Shown here in pieces: positions 37,090 to 48,700 of a DNA stretch of 64,000 nucleotides. The position numbers and the translations under genes are program-made. This stretch comes from Breviolum minutum Mf 1.05b.01 (lineage: Eukaryota > Sar > Dinophyceae > Suessiales > Symbiodiniaceae), in NCBI GenBank assembly GCA_000507305.1, contig DF239918.1:62001-126000 (forward strand), written 5' to 3'. How positions within the stretch are numbered: position 1 is the first letter of the stretch; every line of letters starts with the position of its first letter. Below the pieces are notes generated by a model that was given only the letters and a program-made list of their open reading frames with translations, did not search any database and had not been told where the DNA came from.

Positions 37090-37305
37090 TCAACCCGTCT
37101 GAAGCACCATGGGCCCCACCATTCCCACTTCCAGAGCCTGCCCCGAATCCGACACAACAAATGTCGTAAGAGAAGCCTGCAATCCAGCAATATGGATTTC
37201 CTTCCGGCGCCGAAAAGAAATCGTGGTCATGTTCAACAAAGGATTGCCCATGATCGCCATCACCAAAAGGTCATTCATGCAGGTTTCAGAATGTATGCTA
37301 ATCAT
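37090..37305 (-). CDS. Possible exon, unassigned
   Basis: The minus-strand frame reads LVMAIMGNPLLNMTTISFRR, then GLQASLTTFVVSDSGQALEV. A plus-strand frame here is also open, so the strand is uncertain. Confidence 0.25.
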   Translation of the reverse strand: MISIHSETCMNDLLVMAIMGNPLLNMTTISFRRRKEIHIAGLQASLTTFVVSDSGQALEVGMVGPMVLQTG

Positions 37306-37479
37306 TCTGCAAAAAATAAAACTAATGATTCTTGTTCAAATTCTTGCAAGGCCGCGGCCCGCGAGACCTATGCATTCCCACCATTTTGTTGCCCGTCCTG
37401 CCATCGGGATATCGCAATCCCAAAACCCTCATACGCCCCTGACAGGTGTGCTGGAAGGATAGGAGACGTGCAATAAAAT

Positions 37480-38990
37480 TGATCAACCATCTGGTACCAC
37501 TTTTGAGAAGGCAACGACTCTAAACTCAATATAACACTTGCGCATCAAAAAAGATTGTATTCTGCAGCATACGACGAGACATGACATCACACGAGATCAT
37601 TTGTGTTAATCTCCACACATCTATCATCATCTCAAAAATGTTCCTCTTTCCCAAGCCTTCTACCTCTCATCCCCTCAATTTTCAGGGATTTGACACAGAT
37701 CCGGCATCCAAGATCCACCCTCCCACCACAACTTCCGCACCTCAATCTTTGTCCACAGACTCCACGGAGTCGTCTCAAGGTGATCTCCGTTTGGACGGCC
37801 AGCGTTGTTGAGTCCATCCTATCCTTCCTATACATACTGCACATGTAAAATATATTAAGATATCGTAACATCAGGGAGCAACACGCCCTTGTGCATGAAC
37901 CCTGCTAGAATACATTGAATACATATGACATATATGTGCGTCTTGTGTACATATTTACATCTGATTAGAAATGTTTGTATGGTGATGATTGGTGTGTGTC
38001 TGGGGGGTGTCTTTGATATGTTTTGTATCAAATGGTATCAGCATGCTTGGTTCAAGCATTTGGTTCATGTCCAATTCTAGCTATGCTTGGCCGCCAAGGC
38101 CTCCTGTCTTGAAGATGGCACTCCTTGCATCCTAAACTGTGAGCCAAGCTGCTCAAACACATTCGCAAAGGGGAACAACAAAAAACCGAGGGTCGGTCAC
38201 AGGCCAACCACACCAACTAAAATAGATGCAAATAGATGATATAACTCGAACTGTAACTCGATTGCCATGTATTTCACGGCCCACGGCCGCTTCCTAAACA
38301 ACCTGTTGAGGTAGTTGTGCCACTTTCAATTGGAGCAGTTTCATCTCAGCATTTGGAACATCTTTATCCCACCTGCCCACGGCGCACGGGTGAAATCGAA
38401 GCAAGTTTGCCTTGGCGGTGAAAACGGTTCAATGGGAAAAGTTCACAATGGAATTTCCGAGTTCGATCAAATTCATCAGCTAATCGGCATGTTCAATTGG
38501 AAAGAAGTAAATTGTTTCTGTAGTTGCTGCTTCCTTCAATCTCAACAAATACCTGCTGCCAAAGGATGGCAGAGTCTTGTTTTTTTGTGCTCTTGAAAAG
38601 CGAGGCATTCCTCATCGTCAATCGCTCTTCAAAAACAAAAACATCATCAATTTGAGGGGATTTGGAAGGCTTTTGATCTCATATACTGTATAAATCTCTG
38701 CAGCATCCCCAGCTGCAACCAAATCCACCCGAGCATCTCCCAGTTTTTTTTCAATCCATCAGCTTTTAACGCAGCCGATTTCGCTCAGCTGAGTCGTGGT
38801 TTTTTGGATGCTACTCCGAAGCCTCAAGGCACATGAGGATTTTTGCCCTGCGAAAACGCACCAATCAAACCAAATCCTAACTCACTAACTACACTTCAGA
38901 AGGAGCCCCTTCTTGCGGCAACAAACATCTTCAACATGAGGATTTCTTGAAGATCGCTGATATTCCATAGGATTTGGAACGAATCTGTTC
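37480..38990. other. No supported gene
   Basis: Frames of up to 93 codons occur on both strands but none shows a motif or consistent splice borders. Confidence 0.35.
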
Positions 38991-38994
38991 ACCT

Positions 38995-39300
38995 CGACTC
39001 CAAAGCTGAGTTCTGCACTTTCCGAAACTCTTGCCGCCTCCTCAGAGAATTAAAGCTGCCATGGAATATGTCTTCCGAAAACGGCTGGAAACTTCCTTTA
39101 AAAATCAAAACACCATGGAAATGTTTCCAGAACTTGTAGGGCGCAATCTTTTTAAACACGGACTCTTCTTCAGATGCTAACTTTGGGGGTGTATCTATCA
39201 GGGATTTAAAAGAAACTGGTCCCAAATGTTGCACCTCCGAGGTGACAACGATGGTGCGCAGCTCTCCTCTCGGCAGAAAGTTCATGTCCGAGATTATGGA
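38995..39300 (-). CDS. Possible exon of about 100 codons, unassigned
   Basis: The minus-strand frame is open for 104 codons with balanced composition: RGELRTIVVTSEVQHLGPVS, then ASEEESVFKKIAPYKFWKHF and SFNSLRRRQEFRKVQNSAL. It is among the best-looking unassigned frames in the window. No domain was recognised. Confidence 0.4.
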
Positions 39301-39524
39301 CACATCTGTTATGTTGAATCATGTGCATGTGTCAATCTCTTCAAAAAAAAAACATCATTTCTTGAAGGTCCCTTAATTTTGAGATACACCGAATTGCCAG
39401 CAAAGATGATTCTCTCAACTTCCTGTTTTGAAGAACTGTTTCATGTTGTCATCGTCGATGTCAAGCGCTACATGAAAGAGGCCCATCAAAAAAGCCTCGA
39501 GATGTTGCACCAACACACATAGAT

Positions 39525-40150
39525 ATGCAAGTGTTGCAGATGGCCCACAAAAAATCATCCAAAATTGGACCTTCATCCACAAGAGTTCACAAGAGTGCTA
39601 CAAACAGGTTTCCTCCATTGCATGAACAACCTTATATAAATTCCCTGAAACATTAGGTCACACATATCTAACTTAGCATCACATGCATCATATCTTCCAG
39701 GTTCCAAGGCGCTGAATGAGTACCCACCACGATTTCTCGTTCAGATCGTTGGAGGAGCCACAGCATGAAATCATGAGCCCTCAGGGGGTGACTTCAGGGC
39801 TGGGGTTTCTGGTTTCAGCTTCTCACTTTTGGTGAATTCACAGGTCCCAAGTATTTTACATGATGACTCATGACAGCTTTTAGTAGATACAACTCGTCTA
39901 TCTTGGTTTTTCACACCAAGCTCGTGGAAATATCATCCACTTCCACAGATTGCCTCAAAAACTCCTATAACAGTTAGATAACTCGGGGGCCTATTTCATC
40001 CTATTTCCATCTAAGAAATCACAAAAAAAATCTGCCCAAAATCACAGCCTCTTGTCATGACCTCAAAACCATCCCGGATCCCTGGCCTCTCTGCCAACTC
40101 TAACTTGGTTTCTCGTTGCGTCCACGAGGTTGGATCCTGGATTAGCGTTC
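39525..40150. other. No supported gene
   Basis: AT-rich non-coding sequence. Downstream at 40155-40540 both strands have open, protein-like frames, and I cannot choose between them. Confidence 0.35.
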
Positions 40151-40713
40151 CACCATGTCAGCAACCACAAGTCTACGGTTATATAAAAACACGGTTCATG
40201 GGAAGATCCTAGATTTTTCATACCAAAAAAAACTCGGTTCACAATTCACAACAGATAACCAGTCGCTAAGGTGTATTCCTTTCTTGCAAGTGCATTCCTT
40301 TCATTCCTACAACTCAGGGCTGTACGCCATTAGCATACAAGACACCCCGCTCCTCATCATGCTTGACGTGAGAGACGTCCACCTTTGGGAAGTGTTCCAC
40401 GTAATCCGTCCGGGAGGATCGTCGGTCGCAAGTATGTACACCGATCTGCTCTCGACCTCGAACATGTCAATTTCTGAAGCTGAGAAACGTTGGGCACCCG
40501 GCCCATGTAACTTTTGGAAATACAAGTAATCCCTTTGCAAAGTGTGAAAGAATTCAACAGATTCCTTCGATTGGCTTCAAGTTGTGAAAACTGGGATGCC
40601 CTGCAAGATCCATGTGCCATGACAGGCACTCCATTTCGAATAGCTTCTTTGAAGGCGATGAGGATCGTCTCAGTCCTTGATTCAGCTCACATCCAGGTGG
40701 GTATGGCTGATGG

Positions 40714-40793
40714 CTCAAAATTAAGGGTAATTTGGGGTTCTCAAAATCTGTTGGTTTCTTGTAAACCAGTCATGTTCAAGCCTTAATTTTGAG
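40714..40793. repeat. Inverted repeat CTCAAAATTAAGG...CCTTAATTTTGAG
   Basis: Perfect 13-bp arms at 40714-40726 and 40781-40793 flank 54 nt. The CTCAAAAT terminal motif is shared with the inverted repeat at 29218-29273. Confidence 0.6.
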
Positions 40794-41303
40794 ACATTCA
40801 GGTGACACTAGAAAACGGGACCCTGAGAAGTTCCACGAAATTCAAGCCCAGTGGCGCTCGTTTCAACGGAGAAACCACCAGCAGTTCAGGAGTTAGTGTC
40901 TTGGCCAAAGGCCATAGGGCCTGCATCTTTCAGCATCTTTTCCAAGTAAAATCAGTAAAACTATGATCAGAGCTCCAGTGCTTCACTGGGTACTGAACTG
41001 ACAGATCAAATTCTCAGACTGCTTGGCCCATATGAAAATAGGTCATCAGTCAACCTGGAATTCACATGCCTTGGCATCTTCAACGCCCAGGCAGGTCAAG
41101 GGCGGATCTTTGATTGCATCCTCAAAACCGTCAGACATCCGGGATCTGTGATGAAAATTTTTGAAAAACACACCCACAACCACAAGTGATTTCAATTCTT
41201 CCAGCAATCCGAAAACATGTAAAAAAAACTCTGGAAACAAGGTTACACCACATGTAACATCATGTAACTTCTGTGTGTAACTTCGTAGCACATCCCCAAG
41301 TGT

Positions 41304-42440
41304 TCACCAAGTGACATTGACATAGGGATGGAAGGTGGCCTTCTTAGCCTCCTCATAACTCCCCAGCTCTGAAAAATTCACGCCCAGCTGTTTGCAAGCT
41401 TCTGCCATCAAATTGTGATAGCCCTGCGAAAGTTGGATCATAGCTGTTTGCAGGTTTGCTTCTAGGGTTGGGTTGTTGAGTTTGTACACAATGCAAAGAT
41501 GGGTTGCAGTACCAAGAAGACTTGCACTTACTACTTAACATCGGGTCCATGATGATTTACGCCGCCCTTTCAAAGATTGTCAAACCCTTTCGTGAAGACT
41601 TCACCCACACTTGCCACACCGTTGATGGACAAAATCCGGACAAGCAAGATAGAAAGATAAGTAGAAAGACAAGTAGAAAGATAGGTAGATAGATAGATAT
41701 TAATCACAAAATATATATATATAAAGATACATACAGCAAATGATAGATTATCAAACAAGTAGTATGTATTGAATGTATTCCAAAAGTGGTGCAAGATTTT
41801 ATCCATCAATTCTATCTCTCATCATCACTAATCAATTTATCGTGCCGTGGCGGCTGCACCTGACCATGACGAACCCAGTGGATGAGCTTTGCAGCCTCCG
41901 CAGTGTGAAGATGAGAAGATGTCTCAAATAGAACTTCAAAAAGATTTCTCCTGGAAAATTTTGATATTATGAAACTGATACACTTCATCTTTTATGAAAT
42001 ATACGTATAGCAAAACCTAACGCCTGGAATGTCGAGCCCCCTATTTTTAGATGCACCTGAATCAACCCCCCCATCCCCAATATCGTTCCACCTTGGGTTT
42101 CGGCATAGTTGGCTCCCATTTTTCTGCACGAATCCGTAAACGGTCAAACTTTTCCACTGCCTCCTGGCATGAATTGATTCAAAGGGCTCTCCCAGGTGGC
42201 ACCACTTCACAGCTTCTCAGACCCTACCTTCATGGCATTCAGGTGCTCTCCATGTTGCGACTTTCTCAAGGCTTCCGCCATTGGGGTTCCAAAAAACCCG
42301 AAGACTTGGAGCCGAAAGTGCTGGCAGTGCGGACCCTGTCTACTTGTCCTGTGATGAAGCAGATCAACCCAAAGGGGGTACAAGATGAATGCTGAAAAAA
42401 AACATGAATAGATGCATGTAAAGAACAAAGATGTAACTGC
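41304..42440 (-). CDS. Probable multi-exon gene, 3' part, unassigned
   Basis: Minus-strand segments run from 42400-42230 (FFGTPMAEALRKSQHGEHLN) through 42170-42090 (EAVEKFDRLRIRAEKWEP, after a GCCAG acceptor) to 41510-41304 (NNPTLEANLQTAMIQLSQGY, then MAEACKQLGVNFSELGSYEE), ending at TGA after VNVTW. The sequence is helical and charged. A TAGA/AAGA-rich repeat and AT-rich sequence at 41640-41760 separate the exons. No family was recognised. Confidence 0.4.
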
Positions 42441-42699
42441 AAAAATAGCTATAAGGTACAAACATGTACAAACCGAAAAATTGTCTTGTCTTGAATTAAC
42501 CCACCCACGTCAATCTAACCAATCCAACTAATCCAACCAACATGCAGCGTAGTTGCTAGTGAGCTGCGATCACTCCTGGAGCAGAGTTCAACAACATTGA
42601 TCCACCATTTACTGATCCAAGAACTTCCAGTTGCAAGCTTCAGAGTATGCAATTTGTGACGCGTCATGACAATATTCACCTTTTTCAATGTTCACCAAA

Positions 42700-42870
42700 C
42701 AAGTGACATTTTTCAAACAAAAGCTATTCTTTATCAGCATCGTTTCTCCCAGCCTGTGCTGGTTGGCGAGAAGTTTCACAAGGCAAAACTTCCGATGCCA
42801 ACCCCATCCAGGGAATCCAGGGCCGAGGGCACCTACCACAGGCTTCCAATGTAGCAAATACCATTGTGTC
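42700..42870 (-). CDS. Possible exon, unassigned
   Basis: The minus-strand frame reads HWKPVVGALGPGFPGWGWHR, then FCLVKLLANQHRLGETMLIK. It lies just downstream of a CAA tract (42904-42940) that probably sits in an intron. Confidence 0.3.
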
Positions 42871-42902
42871 ATGATGGCATCATGGAAAGTGAAGATAAAT
42901 GA

Positions 42903-42903
<1 letters not shown>

Positions 42904-42938
<35 letters not shown>

Positions 42939-42940
42939 CG
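42904..42940. repeat. CAA trinucleotide repeat
   Basis: Twelve CAA units. Confidence 0.95.
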
Positions 42941-44604
42941 AAAAAGAAACAGGTGTGTATTTGACTTGACTGTTTTCTGAGACTAGTATGCACAAAACAA
43001 AATCCAAGAGTTTTCCAAACTCCAATTCCCTTATATAATTGGTTGAGGACACGTTGTGGAAATCTGTTGCAATGGAACTCACCTCATCTTCCTTTTGACC
43101 AGAGTTTCCACCGTTTCCCCTCTAAATCTTTGAGCTTTCTGAGGTCGAAAAAGCGGAGTCACATCTCCTTCCCTTCCAATCAAAAGACCTTTTTCTTAAA
43201 GCACTGGCAGGGCACTGTTCACCTTGAACTCAAAAGTCCAAGTCCAGCCCAGCGACACAGTGGCAAATGTCGTCGGCTTTGGATGACAAAGTGGTCAATA
43301 TCAAACGATACCAAGCTTTCAAAGAGCAAAATATGAGATGAAATCTCCAGCATTTGCGCAGAAAAAGAAGTTTGCAGCCAGGAGAATTATCTCAAAAGAT
43401 CCACTAAGAGAGGTTCGCAACAAGTTACTCTCACAGGTCTTCAACGATTTATCCTCAGAAACTTGTCTTTTCAACGTATTTCAACCTCATATCTTCAACT
43501 TCCTAGATTCACCAGTATCAGCCTCTCCTAGCAAAACCAGCCAAATACGTTGGATGGCTCATGGCCAACCCTCAGTTGTCAGGCGATGGCTCAAAATGGC
43601 TCAAAATTGCAGAAGTTCCTCGAATGAAGTGTTCAAAGGGCAGTCGTCATCATTCCGTAAGCTGCCACCCAACACCTGGGGAATTTTTCAGGGAACAAAA
43701 AACATTCGACATGGTAGAAAAATGATGAAAAATTGTTGGAAAAGCCACAAAACCAGAAAACACCCCTCCACAGGGGTAAAGGGGGCCCGGGCATCCGCGG
43801 CTGCTTGAGCCCAGCTGGAACCATCATTGCTTCCTCAGGGATGCTTCCAGAATGGCACATGCAACGCTGAACAATGGTACAAAAACCGAAAAATGGGAGT
43901 GTCTCAATTCCTGGGGTCCCAAGATCCTTTTGCAATGTTCAACATTTATGTAATATAGTAGGAAACAATTGAGTTTTAGGGCACCCAATTCAAAAAACGC
44001 ACACCCAAATGTCAAAATCAGAGACAAAAACACCCACACCAAGCAACGTCGCTGCTTTCGACACCACACAGGGAAGTCTTCCCATTTAGTCTCCTCCGCT
44101 TTCGTGGTGGAACCCAACCTTGGAGGCTCAAAAAACTAGAAGCTGATCCATTGCTTAGTGGTAGGAAAAAATGGATCTTTCCAAGGTGGAAAATGGTAGT
44201 CATCGGATCTTTTCAAGGTTTGAAAATTGAAAAATTGAAAACCAAGAATCTGCTTGCTTCCCAGCTCGTAAATCCCGAAGGTCATCTGATGATCTCCAGA
44301 ACCCTTGTAGTAAGACACCTGCAATGTCAAGCATTAGAGACTTGATCCTGCTCAAAACAAATCTTACAAAATCGTTTGGTTCAACTCTGAAAACTTGTCC
44401 AGACTCCCAGCCTGGAACTCAAAGAGGGAAAGGCCTACAATTTTGGATTTCAAATCACCAATGGCATCAACCTGTCTTGCTTTTGTCGAATGACTTGGCT
44501 TATCTTATTGTTAACGGGACCCTACCTATCTTCAAAGTCATTTCAGAAGTTCCCAACAAATCCTGCAACGGTCTGAAAGCTTTTGGTCACAGTTTTAAGA
44601 GTAA

Positions 44605-45520
44605 TCAAATCGACGCAACCGACATCAAGCGAAAAAGATCACCCAACAGATTCCACGGGACCTTGGAGTGGAGCACCATCTCCATCGCAGCTGTTACTTT
44701 CGCCCAGCCATGATGAAACCCGTGAAAAGTCCTCCCAAGTGCACTGAAAAAAAAATGGCTGTTGGCTACAGATCCACGGTGGGTTAAAACGATGATCCCA
44801 ACTTGACCTCGGACATGATTTTTCACATCTTTAACATCCGAAAACATGTAAAGTCCTCCTTGAAATCGTTCACCTTGCTCTCTGGTAACGATTGGTACCA
44901 TGCCTTGCCATTTGTCAAGGCTGCACAGCAGTCACACAACAAAGCAACAGTGAGGCATAGAAGCAAACGACTATACAGCCATCCACCAAACCAATCTTCG
45001 AGATGGAATTACACTCACGCCAAAGAATGGAAAGATTCAAGGTAAGCGTCCCATCAAAGCCTGTTGAATCCCTTTCATATCAACTCTCGGTCTCATAACT
45101 CAGCCAGAAGTGCCTTGTACTCACCGGCCCAGATTGGAAGACCAGACAATGGTGTATCCTTCCCCCCAAAATCAACATGGAGCATGGTAGGATAAGACGG
45201 CAACAAATGGCAACCAATCGTGCCTACATGATTGCAAATAGCAGCAAACCCACTGGACCCATTGTACCATCCCCAATACGCGTGCAGTCACACAGTGCAT
45301 TTACTGAAAAACAAGAAACTTGTTTGGGAACACGTCAAAGATATTCGAACGTCTTCTGCACAGGGAGAAAGATATGGCATGTTGCAGAGGTTTCTGAGAT
45401 GTGAAATAAAAGGGATTTTCGAAGCACTTGCCCTGTCCTTCAAAGGCTTTAGCACCTGACTGCAAATCACATCCTGAGTTCAGTTCGATCTCAACCAACT
45501 TTTTCTTGCGAATCTCCAAA
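44605..45520 (-). CDS. Possible exons, unassigned
   Basis: Minus-strand segments 45519-45400 (KKLVEIELNSGCDLQSGAKA) and 44901-44760 (MVPIVTREQGERFQGGLYMF, then HVRGQVGIIVLTHRGSVANS) look coding, as does 44720-44630 (WAKVTAAMEMVLHSKVPWNL). They may be 3' exons of the glycoside-hydrolase-like gene or a separate gene. Confidence 0.3.
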
Positions 45521-45740
45521 TGTTCTAAAGAAGTTGTCTATTCTGCTACAATTTTGTGGATGTTCTCCCATCACAGTGACTTGGTTTTCATCTTATCACT
45601 GTTCGTGGTGCGAGTCTCAGATCATTCAACTCCCCAGGAAAAATAAACCCTCGATGCTCCAAAGGGGCCCCCACATAAGTTGATAAATTTGACCGTTGTG
45701 AACATCCAAATGACACACACATGTGTTTAAAAAAATGATG

Positions 45741-45764
45741 GTGTCTCTCTCTCTCTCTCTCTCT
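45741..45764. repeat. TC dinucleotide repeat
   Basis: Twelve TC units next to a probable minus-strand exon. Confidence 0.9.
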
Positions 45765-45769
45765 CAAAT

Positions 45770-48700
45770 TGCTTAAGCTTCAAAGTTTCAAGCCGAGCTT
45801 CTGAAGTATCCTGGGTATTAAAACCCAAGAGAAATCGATTCTGCAATGCTCCCTTCAAATCGTACTGCGGTTTGTAGTCAAAGAGCTGCGGCTTCAATGC
45901 TCCCTGTCCCAACATCCCACAATCCCCAGGTCACATGGATTGAATGTTACTTTGATCTGGTTTGTGTTGGTTAAAAGGTGCAGTTATGATGAGAGTCACT
46001 GCCTTTTTGTATGGATCATCATCCAATTTCCAAGCCCTTAGACCTTTGGAATATTTTCCCCCCACCAGCACAAAGTCGTACATGAAGCCCAAAGCAGCAT
46101 AGGATCCAACTGATGCCTCTCCAGCTCGATTGCCTTCAGGAGCTTGTGACCATTGGGTTTTTTGAGTGAGAAAAGTCATGGAGGTTGACAGTGTACCCCA
46201 AATACTTTTTGCCTACATACGAGTACTAGATATCATTAAGCAAAATCTGATGTCTCCTGAAGGACCAGCAGGAATCTCACAACAAGAACAAAAAAACTGT
46301 TTAACCAATGAGATGTTCGATTTCCTTAGTTCCATTCCAAATTCCAACCAGCTCTTCCATTTCATGCTCTCCCTCCATGGCCTGCCACACTGGATTTGCA
46401 AATCTCGCACTTTGAGAAGGAACTGACCTAATATTCAGGAACATCAGGAACCAACCATCCAAGCTCTACATTTACTTGTCGAAGAAGCCCAGTTGTTTGT
46501 CCTTCCAAAAGACCGAAGTGTAAATTCAAGAAGTGACCCTCTAGTATTACAATGCAAAGAAGATCCAACCATGAAAAACAAACGGTGAGGAAAGCTGGTG
46601 TAGAACTGTACCGGTGGTGACAGTGACAACACAAGACCCTCATCTCAGCTCCACTATTGATCCAAGTCACTATGGTGAAGGGCGGCTTTGGCCCAGTAAT
46701 TTCCAGCTCCTTCTCAGCACTCAAAGCACCATCCAAGGCACTTAACAGAACCTTTGTATAGTACCTTAGGACATAGATGGCAATTTTGTTGACCTGAAAC
46801 TCGTTGGTGCCCTCAAAATGCTGAAACAACCGGTGAATTTTTCACTCTCAAACCCGCCCTCCCTCCTTTTTGGTTGGTTGGATCCTTCAGCTCTGGTTTG
46901 TTGCCCTGGATGCATTTCAGCTTCCAGTGGTTGGCAACTCTGTGCGCCACATTTCTACCTCTTATATGGTTGTGGGTGGGTGGGCCTTTTCTTTAAACAT
47001 CTTGGGCTCAGCACCTTGAGCCAAAATGGCCAGGTTGCTGAGCCTGACCCTCCCTCCACCCTATGTTACAAAACCTTTTGTTTTAAGGTTGCATTGCACC
47101 CTTTCAAACAACTGGTGAATTTTTCACTCTCAAACCCGCCCTCCCTCCTTTTTGGTTGGTTGGATCCTTCAGCTCTGGTTTGTTGCCCTGGATGCATTTC
47201 AGCTTCCAGTGGTTGGCAACTCTGTGCGCCACATTTCTACCTCCTTGACATCGTCGCGCTTCTCTCCAGCTTCCTTGCATTTCGAGCAGAAGGATCTACC
47301 TTTCTCTTCGCCTGTGACGAAAGCGAATCTACTGCTCTTTCCAGCAAACTTCCACCCGCAAGCTGTGGACCAAGAGCTCGTGGGTTGTTTCCAATTCGCT
47401 ATCGCCACCTTGTGGAGGGGTCTGTTTCCATTCCTGCCCGTCGACTTGACGAACAGAACTATGCTTTGCTTCTTCACCAGCGGGTTTGTTCCTGCCACTT
47501 CACCTGGTTCTTCGGTCGGAGGTGTTTCAGGTACGTCTGGATTTCCTTCTGGTCCCTTCTTCGATTCCTTCGTCTTCAAGTGCTCCTTTTCCTCGTGGTC
47601 GCCCTCCTCGTCCTCTTTGATCACTCGACTCGTGCCTTTCCGGTTTCTTTGGATCATAGATTTCATCTCTTCTCTCTGGATGAACGTCTCATTGACGGGT
47701 TGATCCTCCAACGCCTCCTCGGCGTACCTCAACACCGCTTGGGATTTCCATCTCCCCAAGTACGCGAGGTCTTGGATCGCCATACCCATCCTGACGTAGT
47801 GCATTGCTCCCGTTCGTCTCGGTGAGTGTCCTTTGATTTCTTCACATAGCAGTGTCTGCCACGCTTTGGTCATAGCATCTTTTGTTGCCTTGCTTCCCAT
47901 CACCGTGGCAAACAAATGATCTTCTCGTCTTGCAGAATCTCGACGGCCCAGTACCACCAGTGAAGCCCAGGGGCACGCCATTGTGCAATTGCCTGACTGG
48001 CAAATGCATGCCAAAGTCCTCCTCACACCCTTAGCTGCTTGGTCCATCTTGGACTTCCTTATCATCAGCGTCACTCTCTTCTGCTGTCTTCCCAAAGTCA
48101 CATCTTTGATCCTCACCTCCCGAAGCTCGATCTCCCTCAGCATCCACACGACCGCCCAATGATAGGCCAGTATTGGCCACATCACTGCCTTTTGACCGTG
48201 TAGGTTCTGAGCCACAGGGTCTCTTCCGTGATAAGGTTCAGCCGGTATTCGGGTGCTCTGCACTCGGGACCCCTGTCCCTCCTCAGCGCCCTCTGGCAAA
48301 GTTTGAAGGTCCTGTCTAGCAGTTCCCCCACCGAATGGCCGGACTCTACGTGCATGGCTCTCAACTCGCCCAGGTACTGGTCACCCGACTGGATCTTCGT
48401 AGCCCTCAGACACTCTCACCACCGTCAACTTGCTCAAAGGGAAGGGATGTCCTCCTGTAACCTCCTTTGCCAGTTGCAGTACTGTGGAGGCTCTGGACTC
48501 TTTTCCTTGCTTGGAGGTCTCGGAGAAGTACTTGGCCTCCAACTCTTCTGCCTCTTGTTCAAGTCGACCTTTGTCTCTTGCACATGCCATTGCTGTTTCC
48601 ATCACGTTGTTCTTCCTCCCCCGGAGGCCTTTACCTCCACAGCCTTTCCCTCCAGGTTTTGATTTAGCCCTTGCTCCCCTTTCCCTTGCGATTTCGGGGA

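Noticed and set aside
40155-40540. Plus- and minus-strand frames of 124 and 77 codons
   Set aside because: Both look protein-like and they overlap. Without splice or homology evidence neither can be chosen.
46818-47825. 335-codon plus-strand open frame across the 46.8-47.8 kb repeats
   Set aside because: It is antisense to the recombinase ORF and spans the duplicated split direct repeats. The minus frame has the catalytic motifs.
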